Assembly (NCBI RefSeq): GCF_001590985.1
Contig: NZ_BCTX01000005.1
Span: forward strand, 1-64,000
Origin: Novosphingobium naphthalenivorans NBRC 102051
GTDB taxonomy: Bacteria; Pseudomonadota; Alphaproteobacteria; Sphingomonadales; Sphingomonadaceae
DNA: 64,000 nucleotides
Direction: 5' to 3'
A model generated the notes under the pieces. The model made no database searches and was not told where the DNA came from. It saw nothing but the letters and a program-made list of their open reading frames with translations. Positions 43,044 through 49,626 of this stretch are shown one piece after another. Position 1 is the first letter of the stretch. Every line of letters starts with the position of its first letter. Both the position numbers and the translations under genes were made by a program.

Positions 43044-43873
43044 GGATCGCGGCGGGCGACTGGCAGCTCGATCTCGCCCCGCATCATGGCGGCATGATCC
43101 GCGCCTTGACCCGGCGCGGGCGCCCGGTCCTGCGCCCGATGCCGGAAGGAAGCATTGAGCCCTTCGAAAGCGCATGCTTCCCGCTCGCTCCCTATGTAAA
43201 CCGGATTGCCCATGGCCGGTTCGAATGGCGCGGGGCTAGCCACCATCTACCTCCCAATCATGACGGGCAGGACCACCCGCTGCACGGCACCGCCTGGCTC
43301 GGGGAGTGGCGAATCGAAAGCCATGACGCCAGCGGCGTGACGCAAGTTCATCATCATGAAGCCGGTCCCGGCTGGGACTGGCCGTTCACTCTGAGGCAGA
43401 GGCTGCAGCTTTCATCCGAAGGCCTCGAGGCAAGGCTTGAACTGCACAATACGGGTGATTGCGCCATGCCTGCGGGCCTCGGCTTTCACCCCTGGTTCTA
43501 CCGTCCGCCGGTCGAAGCCATCGCCTTTGACGCCGCGCATGTCTGGCTCGCGGATGCGCAGCTTCTGCCAACCCACCCCGCCCCTGCTGGCGCACTGGGG
43601 GACTGGGGACGGGGCGCCTGTCTTGAACGCCCCGATCTGATCGACCATTGCTATGCCGGCTGGAACGGCGCGCTGCGGCTATCCTGCCACGACGGTGATC
43701 TCCTGCTGGAAGGGGATGGCACCCCGTTCCTTCATCTGTTCCTGCCGCCAGGACAGGACTTCTTCTGCGCCGAGCCGCAAAGCACCCTGCCCAACGCCGT
43801 CAACATCGCCCCTCCCGCTCCACTGGAAGCCGGGGCGAAGGCCATCGTGACCATGCGCATCCGGAACGCCTGA
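43040..43873 (+). CDS. Aldose 1-epimerase family protein (cytoplasmic)
   Basis: 277 residues from GTG 43040, which overlaps the symporter stop as GTGA and has GGAGG upstream. GalM-like fold: PLAPYVNRIAHGRFEW (substrate Arg), the His in HPLHGTAWLGEW, GLGFHPWFYRP (second His), and a Glu in FFCAEPQSTLPNAVN as general base. No signal peptide. Sequence is closer to the YphB/GalM group of short mutarotases than to the exported epimerase at 12043-13191. It should speed alpha/beta interconversion of incoming xylose so that XylB always has the correct anomer. Its stop is 15 bases from the convergent LacI stop. Confidence 0.9.
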   Translation: MRIAAGDWQLDLAPHHGGMIRALTRRGRPVLRPMPEGSIEPFESACFPLAPYVNRIAHGRFEWRGASHHLPPNHDGQDHPLHGTAWLGEWRIESHDASGVTQVHHHEAGPGWDWPFTLRQRLQLSSEGLEARLELHNTGDCAMPAGLGFHPWFYRPPVEAIAFDAAHVWLADAQLLPTHPAPAGALGDWGRGACLERPDLIDHCYAGWNGALRLSCHDGDLLLEGDGTPFLHLFLPPGQDFFCAEPQSTLPNAVNIAPPAPLEAGAKAIVTMRIRNA

Positions 43874-43888
43874 GAATCGCTTGCCGGT

Positions 43889-44977
43889 TCAGCCCGGGAC
43901 GCGAAGCGCAGGCCTGCGGCGAGGCGCGGCATCCGATTGGCGGCGCACCAGCGTGTGGTCCACCACGATCCTGTGCGCGTTGATCTCGCTCTTGCGCTTG
44001 GTCCGCAGCAAAGTGACAAGCAATTCGACCGCGCGGCGGCTCATCTGCGCGATCGGCTGCCGGATGGTGGTCAGCTCCGGCCAGATCGTCGTAGCCAGTG
44101 CCACATCGTCGAAGCCGCAGACCGTGAGATCCCCCGGCACGTCCAGACCGCGCCGGTGCGCGATGGCGACAGTCGCGGCGGCCATGTCGTCGTTGCTGGC
44201 GAATATGGCGGATGGTGCATCGTCGAGCGAGAGCAGGACCTCGGCCGCATCCAGACCGGAACGATACGTGAAATACCCTTGCACCACGAGGTTCGGATCG
44301 AAGGGTATGGACGCTTCGGCCAGCGCCTCGCGATAGCCTTCCAGACGCTCACCGCTGGCAGAAAGGTCGGGATGGCCGAGGATGAACCCGATCTTCTGGT
44401 GGCCGAGGCCGATAAGGTGTGCCGTCATTTCACGCGCCGCGCTGCGGTCATCGATCATGATCGCAGCCACTCCCTCGTGCGGCTTGGCCGTAACAACGGC
44501 GACTGTCGGCATTCCGGCGTCTTCCAGCACCTTGAGCACTTCGGGCGTTTCGTTGAGCGGCGGCGGAAGGATCACGCCGTCGATCCCGCCCCCGACCATC
44601 TTTTCGGTCGCCAGGGCCAGATCTTCACCGTCTTCCACTTTTTGTACGATGATCTGCACGTCTGAGCGCCCCGCTTCTTCAAGGCTTCCGACGATGAATG
44701 CGCTCAGGAAGGCTTCGGACGGGTTCGAATAGAGCAGGCCCAGCCGGATCTGCGCAGCGCCGGCCAGACTGCGGGCCGCACGGTTTGGCGCGTAGTTGAG
44801 CTGCGCGATGGCGGCATTGACCGCGTCACGAGTCGACTGGCGGACCTTGGGCTCGGAATTGATGACACGCGATACCGTCATCATCGAGACACCCGCGAGC
44901 GCCGCGACATCGGCAATGGTCGGGGCCCCGGTTTGCCGGGATTTCGCAGGCCGGCGTTTGCGCTCACTATCGGACAT
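43889..44977 (-). CDS. LacI-family repressor, probable xylose/glucan regulator
   Basis: 362 residues. The helix-turn-helix is TIADVAALAGVSMMTVSRVI with hinge helix NYAPNRAARSLAGA, followed by a periplasmic-binding-protein-like sugar domain (RLGLLYSNPSEAFLSAFIVG through VCGFDDVALATTIWPELTTI). The effector pocket motifs GFILGHPDLSASGERLEGYR and AIFASNDDMAAATVAIA are standard. Position between the xylose operon and GH3 gene, plus palindromic TAGCGCTA-type boxes in three surrounding gaps, suggests it plays the role of Caulobacter XylR. The inducer could be xylose, a xylonolactone or a glucan fragment; the sequence does not tell. Confidence 0.92.
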   Translation of the reverse strand: MSDSERKRRPAKSRQTGAPTIADVAALAGVSMMTVSRVINSEPKVRQSTRDAVNAAIAQLNYAPNRAARSLAGAAQIRLGLLYSNPSEAFLSAFIVGSLEEAGRSDVQIIVQKVEDGEDLALATEKMVGGGIDGVILPPPLNETPEVLKVLEDAGMPTVAVVTAKPHEGVAAIMIDDRSAAREMTAHLIGLGHQKIGFILGHPDLSASGERLEGYREALAEASIPFDPNLVVQGYFTYRSGLDAAEVLLSLDDAPSAIFASNDDMAAATVAIAHRRGLDVPGDLTVCGFDDVALATTIWPELTTIRQPIAQMSRRAVELLVTLLRTKRKSEINAHRIVVDHTLVRRQSDAAPRRRPALRVPG

Positions 44978-45044
44978 GGGCGCACTCTAGCAGGACTTTC
45001 CAAATGGCAAAATGCCCTCGGTGGCAATTCCTTCTCACGATTTA

Positions 45045-45058
45045 TGGTAGCGCAATCA
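45045..45058. promoter_or_regulatory. LacI-type box (TGGTAGCGCAATCA) between lacI-type gene and GH3
   Basis: Near-palindrome centred on GCGC in the divergent gap, 47 bases before the GH3 start and 67 before the repressor start. It could mediate both repression of GH3 and autoregulation. Confidence 0.55.
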
Positions 45059-45104
45059 TTTCCGATCCCTTAGGGTTCAGCGCAAGGGAATGAAAGAGGA
45101 TGCC

Positions 45105-47537
45105 ATGAAGCGTTTTCGCCGCGTAATGCAGACTGCCATGCTGGCGTCCTGCGCCTCCATCGCCGTGGCCCAAAGCCAGGAACCGCCAACCACGCCCACG
45201 GCGGACGCCGTCCATCCCGAGCGATGGCCAGCCGCAAAGAGCCCCGGGCTCATCGCCCCGGAGACCGAGGCGCAGATTACCGCGATCATGGCGCGCATGA
45301 GCCTGCGCGAGAAAGTGGGGCAAATGATCCAGGCCGATACAGCGTCGATCAAGCCGGAGGATCTGCGCGAATACCCCCTCGGCTCGATCCTCGCTGGCGG
45401 CAATTCGCCGCCGCTCAATGCACCGGATCGTTCGCCGGCCTCCGCATGGGTTGCCACCGCGCGCGCATTCAATGCCGTCGCCACGCAGAAGCGTCCCGGC
45501 CACGAGCCGGTCCCGATCATGTTCGGCATCGACGCCGTGCATGGAAACAGCAATGTCGTGGGCGCAACCATCTTCCCGCACAACAGCGGCCTCGGCGCCA
45601 TGCACGACCCTGCGCTGATGCGCGAGATCGGCCGGGCGACAGCCGCGGAAACAGCGGCATCCGGAATTGACTGGGCATTCGGCCCGACACTTGCCGTGCC
45701 GCAGGACGGCCGCTGGGGCCGTGCCTATGAAGGCTATTCCGAGGACCCCGCTGTGGTTGCAGCCTATGCCGGGCCGATGGTCGAAGGCCTGCAAGGCGAG
45801 CCCGGCTCGCAAACCACCGTGCAGGCCGGCCACGTAGCCGCCAGCGTCAAGCACTTCCTGGGCGACGGAGGCACATCGGACGGCATCGATCAGGGCGACA
45901 CCAAGGTCGACGAGGATACGCTGATCCGCATCCACGATGCCGGATACCCTGCGGCCGTCGATGCCGGAACGATGACTGTCATGGCCTCGTTCTCGAGCTG
46001 GAATGGCGTGAAAATGCACGGCAACAAAGCGCTGCTTACCGATGTCCTCAAAGGGCGCATGGGCTTCGATGGCTTCATCGTCGGCGACTGGAACGGCCAT
46101 GGCCAGATACCCGGCTGCACCAACACCGATTGTCCCGCGACCTTCAACGCGGGCCTCGACATGGCGATGGCCCCTGACAGCTGGAAAGGCCTGTTTAAAT
46201 CGACACTCGCAGCCGCGCAATCGGGCAAAATCCCAATGGCGCGGATCGACGATGCCGTCCGCCGTATCCTGCGCGTGAAGATAAAGCTGGGGCTGTTCAA
46301 CCCCGCCCGGCCTTACGAAGACAAGCCGCAGGAAATGGGGTCTGCGGCCCACCGGGCCATTGCCCGCCGGGCCGTCCGCGAAAGTCTGGTCCTGCTCAAG
46401 AATGAAGGTGTCCTGCCGATCAAGACAAGCGCCACAGTGCTGGTCGCGGGTGACGCGGCGGATGATATCGGCCGCCAATCCGGCGGCTGGACTCTCTCGT
46501 GGCAGGGCGATGGCAACACCAACGCCGATTTCCCGGGGGCAACCTCGATTTACACCGGCATAGCCGAAGCGCTCAAGGCCGGAGGCGGCAAGGCCGTGCT
46601 GTCTCCGGACGGCAGCTTCACCCAGAAGCCCGATGTCGCCGTGGTCGTCTTTGGCGAGGAGCCTTACGCGGAACTGCGCGGCGACGTCCGCACCCTCGAA
46701 TTCCAGCCCGGCAACAAGAAGGCGCTGGCACTTCTCAAGAAATTGAAGGCTGCGGGCATTCCCACGGTCTCGGTATTCCTGTCGGGCCGCCCGCTCTGGG
46801 TCAATCCTGAGCTCAACCAGTCGGACGCCTTCGTCGCCGCGTGGTTCCCCGGTTCCGAAGGTGAAGGCATTGCCGACGTCCTGATCGGCGGCAAGACCGA
46901 CTTTCACGGCACCCTGTCCTTCAGCTGGCCCAAAACCGCAGCCCAGTTCACCCTCAACAAGGGCATGCCGGGCTACGATCCGCTGTTTCCGCTGGGCTAC
47001 GGCCTCACATATGCAAAAGGCGGCCAGGTCCCCAAGCTCGGCGAGGAAGCCGGCATCGATGCCAGCGATTCCAATACCAGCATGTTCATCGACAACGGGA
47101 TCGTCGCCAAGCCCTTCCGCCTTGAAACCGCGCCCACCGTGCAGCACCGCCTTGTCGACAGTGCGGACCGGCAGGAAGCCGCGATCCAGTTCGCATTCGG
47201 CGGTTCGGGCACGGCGTCCATTCTCGGCCCCAACCTCAAGCTGGAGCGCGAATCCAACGCCGATATGAACGTGGAAGTCACGTACCGGCTTGATACCCCA
47301 CCCAAGGCACCTGTCACTCTGGCGCTTGGTTCCGGTGCTGTCCGGATCGACGAAGTTCTGGCTCCCGAGGGGAAATGGGCCACCCTGCGCATTCCGCTCA
47401 AGTGCTTCGCCGGGCATGGCACTTATCTCGGCGGGATCAGCCGCCCCTTCACGCTGAGCGCCGAAGCGCCCTTCGCGATCACGATATCCGGCATGCAGCT
47501 CGCCACCGATCCGGCTGGCGCTGTGTGCCCCCAATAA
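45105..47537 (+). CDS. GH3 beta-glucosidase / exo-1,3-1,4-beta-glucanase, exported
   Basis: 810 residues from ATG 45105, which has AGAGGA five bases before it; an ATG 15 bases upstream is possible but poorly placed. Signal peptide to about SIAVAQS. GH3 N-domain: MSLREKVGQMIQAD, FGIDAVHGNSNVVGATIFPH, VAASVKHFLGDGGTSDGIDQ, and nucleophile Asp in GFIVGDWNGHGQI. GH3 C-domain: RAVRESLVLLKNEGVLPI and GGWTLSWQGDGN, where the acid/base Glu is expected near FGEEPYAEL. A further C-terminal sandwich (about 680-810, VEVTYRLDTPPKAPVTLALG) is the ExoP-type. It releases glucose from beta-glucan or de-branched xyloglucan oligosaccharides. First of a three-gene run with two esterases. Confidence 0.93.
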   Translation: MKRFRRVMQTAMLASCASIAVAQSQEPPTTPTADAVHPERWPAAKSPGLIAPETEAQITAIMARMSLREKVGQMIQADTASIKPEDLREYPLGSILAGGNSPPLNAPDRSPASAWVATARAFNAVATQKRPGHEPVPIMFGIDAVHGNSNVVGATIFPHNSGLGAMHDPALMREIGRATAAETAASGIDWAFGPTLAVPQDGRWGRAYEGYSEDPAVVAAYAGPMVEGLQGEPGSQTTVQAGHVAASVKHFLGDGGTSDGIDQGDTKVDEDTLIRIHDAGYPAAVDAGTMTVMASFSSWNGVKMHGNKALLTDVLKGRMGFDGFIVGDWNGHGQIPGCTNTDCPATFNAGLDMAMAPDSWKGLFKSTLAAAQSGKIPMARIDDAVRRILRVKIKLGLFNPARPYEDKPQEMGSAAHRAIARRAVRESLVLLKNEGVLPIKTSATVLVAGDAADDIGRQSGGWTLSWQGDGNTNADFPGATSIYTGIAEALKAGGGKAVLSPDGSFTQKPDVAVVVFGEEPYAELRGDVRTLEFQPGNKKALALLKKLKAAGIPTVSVFLSGRPLWVNPELNQSDAFVAAWFPGSEGEGIADVLIGGKTDFHGTLSFSWPKTAAQFTLNKGMPGYDPLFPLGYGLTYAKGGQVPKLGEEAGIDASDSNTSMFIDNGIVAKPFRLETAPTVQHRLVDSADRQEAAIQFAFGGSGTASILGPNLKLERESNADMNVEVTYRLDTPPKAPVTLALGSGAVRIDEVLAPEGKWATLRIPLKCFAGHGTYLGGISRPFTLSAEAPFAITISGMQLATDPAGAVCPQ

Positions 47538-47549
47538 GGAGACCGCTGG

Positions 47550-48548
47550 ATGACCGAGCCCCGCTCTGCATCGCGCCGCGCGCTTCTCGGCGGGATTGCC
47601 GCCGCAGGGTTTGCCGCTGCACTTGCCCCGCGCAATGTGGCGGCAGGCCCCACCGCCATCGGCTATTCCGGCCCCTCCGTCCCGTTGTGGCCCGGCAAGC
47701 CCCCCGGCGCCCCCAGGGTTCTGCCGGTGCCGAGAGTCAGCCAGCAGAGCAAGGATGCCGCGTTCGACGACCGCTGGATGACCGGCGTCGCCGTGCCGTC
47801 GATCGAAGTTCGCCGCCCCGCGTACCGGGACGGTTCCGCTGTCATCCTGCTGCCCGGTGGCGGGTACGGCTTTCTGGCCTGGGATAACGAAGGCGAGGAA
47901 CAGGCCCGCTGGCTCACCGCGCGCGGCATCACGTGCTTCATCCTTTCCTACCGGCTCCCCGGCGAAGGATGGGCCAGCCGCGCCACGGTCCCCCTGCAGG
48001 ACGCGCAGCGCGCCATGCGCATCGTGCGCTCGCGCGCTGGTGAATTCGACATTGACCCCAAGCGAATAGCCGTTCTGGGCTTTTCCGCGGGCGGCCACCT
48101 TTCAGGCAGCATGGCGACGCGCTTCGATGAACAGGTCTATGCCCCTGTGGATGCCGCAGACTCGCTTTCCGCAAGACCGGATCTGGCAGGCATGATCTAC
48201 CCAGTCGTAAGTCTCTGCGAACCATTCACGCATGGCGGATCGCGGGACAACCTGCTGGGGGAAGGCGCAAGCAAAGCCTTGCGCAAGGCCGGTTCAGTGG
48301 AAACGCGCGTGACAAAAGATACCCCGCCCGTGTTCCTTACCGCGTCGAGCGACGATGGCCTCGTCCCGATCGCCAACAGCCTTGCCATGTACAATGCCAT
48401 GCTGGCGCAGCAGCGTCCGGCGGAATTCCATGGGTTCGACAAGGGCGGACACGGTTTCGGCGCGCGCTTGCCAAAGGATGTTCCCGCGCATGTCTGGCCA
48501 GACCTGTTCTACGCGTATGGCCAGCGGCACGGGATATTCACGGCGTGA
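47550..48548 (+). CDS. Alpha/beta-hydrolase, probable acetyl-xylan/xyloglucan esterase, Tat-exported
   Basis: 332 residues. The N-terminus SASRRALLGGIAAAGFAAAL is a twin-arginine signal. The hydrolase core has the oxyanion HGGGF-like segment VILLPGGGYGFLAWDNEGEE, nucleophile Ser in AVLGFSAGGHLSGS, Asp in TASSDDGLVPI and His in GFDKGGHGFGAR. This arrangement is that of the BD-FAE/xylanase-associated acetyl esterase group that deacetylates hemicellulose. Position 12 bases after GH3, before an SGNH esterase, suits removal of acetyl groups from xyloglucan or xylan. Stop overlaps the next start (GTGA). Confidence 0.88.
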   Translation: MTEPRSASRRALLGGIAAAGFAAALAPRNVAAGPTAIGYSGPSVPLWPGKPPGAPRVLPVPRVSQQSKDAAFDDRWMTGVAVPSIEVRRPAYRDGSAVILLPGGGYGFLAWDNEGEEQARWLTARGITCFILSYRLPGEGWASRATVPLQDAQRAMRIVRSRAGEFDIDPKRIAVLGFSAGGHLSGSMATRFDEQVYAPVDAADSLSARPDLAGMIYPVVSLCEPFTHGGSRDNLLGEGASKALRKAGSVETRVTKDTPPVFLTASSDDGLVPIANSLAMYNAMLAQQRPAEFHGFDKGGHGFGARLPKDVPAHVWPDLFYAYGQRHGIFTA

Positions 48549-49339
48549 GGCAGCTTGCCCTGCTCCTTCCCGCAGCCGCCCTGCTGATGGCGGCTGGCGC
48601 CCCCGCGCACTACCAGTCGAGCCCCGAACGGCGCACGGTCGCAGACAAGCGCGATTGGGGGCCCTGGGCCGGGCCGTTCCGGGACAAGCTTGTCCCCTCG
48701 ATGATGCAGGATTTCGGCGAACGCTATCTCTATGCGCCGGCCAACGCCGCCCTCCCCCCACCGGCCAAAAGGGAAAAGCGGGTTGTTTTCATGGGCGATT
48801 CGATCACCGACTTGTGGAACCTTGCACGGTACTTTCCCGGAAAACCCTATATCAACCGGGGGATCGGCAGCCAGGTCACGGCGCAGATGCTGGTGCGCTT
48901 CGAACAGGATGTGGTGGCCCTGAAGCCGAGCGCCGTGGTCATTCTCGGCGGGGTCAACGACGTTTCTGGATTCCTTCAGATCGAAAGCACCGGCGGCATC
49001 GTTTCGAACATTGAGGCCATGGCCGATATCGCGGACCGCCATGGCATCAGGGTCGTGCTTTGCTCGATCCTCCCGGTCACCAACACGCCCAAGGCGGACT
49101 ATGTCGTCAAAGAGCGCAAACCCGCCGAGCTGCGCGAAATCAACGCCAAGCTGGAAGCCTTGGCCCGGGCACGCGGCTATGCCTTCGCCAACTACGCACC
49201 TGCTCTTGCCGGAAGCGACGGCCTGATGCTTGCCGATCTCACACAGGACGGCGTTCATCCGCTTCCCGCGGGCTATGCCCGCATGGCGCCGATCGCGGAA
49301 GCGGCAATAGAGCAGGCCCTGAAGCCGCAGGATCATTGA
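48545..49339 (+). CDS. SGNH/GDSL-family esterase, exported
   Basis: 264 residues from GTG 48545 (coupled, GTGA). Signal peptide MRQLALLLPAAALLMAAGAP. All SGNH blocks are present: Ser in VVFMGDSITDLWN (block I), Gly in NRGIGSQVTAQML (II), Asn in ILGGVNDVSG (III), and Asp/His in LTQDGVHPLPAGYARM (V). This is the platelet-activating-factor acetylhydrolase-like or rhamnogalacturonan acetylesterase-like branch. It likely removes acetyl groups from plant polysaccharide fragments in the periplasm. A 287-base gap with LacI-type boxes follows. Confidence 0.9.
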   Translation: MRQLALLLPAAALLMAAGAPAHYQSSPERRTVADKRDWGPWAGPFRDKLVPSMMQDFGERYLYAPANAALPPPAKREKRVVFMGDSITDLWNLARYFPGKPYINRGIGSQVTAQMLVRFEQDVVALKPSAVVILGGVNDVSGFLQIESTGGIVSNIEAMADIADRHGIRVVLCSILPVTNTPKADYVVKERKPAELREINAKLEALARARGYAFANYAPALAGSDGLMLADLTQDGVHPLPAGYARMAPIAEAAIEQALKPQDH

Positions 49340-49456
49340 CCGGCAGGGTTCTCGAAACTCATGCAAAGAGCTGCCCGCTTTGCCGCACAACCAAGGGCTT
49401 GGAGACCGGGATTCTGCGGTAATGCGGCCTCCACCCGGCGTCATTTGACGAAGTAA

Positions 49457-49470
49457 TGTTAGCGGTATAA
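49457..49470. promoter_or_regulatory. Weaker LacI-type half-site (TGTTAGCGGTATAA)
   Basis: Good left half TGTTAGCG, poor right half, 112 bases upstream of the perfect box at 49569 in the same gap. It could be an auxiliary operator. Confidence 0.3.
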
Positions 49471-49568
49471 TTTTGATGTTGCGCCAGTCTTACAGCAATG
49501 TTAGGAGCGCACTCACAGGTGAACTGATCGCAATCGAATCAGAATAACACCTCAGCACAAAATAAAGT

Positions 49569-49582
49569 GATAGCGCTATCTA
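49569..49582. promoter_or_regulatory. LacI-type operator (TGATAGCGCTATCT)
   Basis: Contains GATAGCGCTATC, a perfect 12-bp palindrome of the LacI/GalR kind (central CG). It lies 45 bases before the TBDR start in an AT-rich promoter-like stretch, so repression of the receptor and the halogenases downstream is likely. The LacI-family gene at 43889-44977 is the only such regulator in the window. Confidence 0.7.
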
Positions 49583-49626
49583 TTTGTTGCCGCGCAATAT
49601 CACTTGGGACAGGAGGGGACTGAACA

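Noticed and set aside
45042..48098. 1018-codon minus-strand open frame opposite GH3 and the esterase
   Set aside because: Antisense to clear catalytic domains on the plus strand; no motifs of its own.
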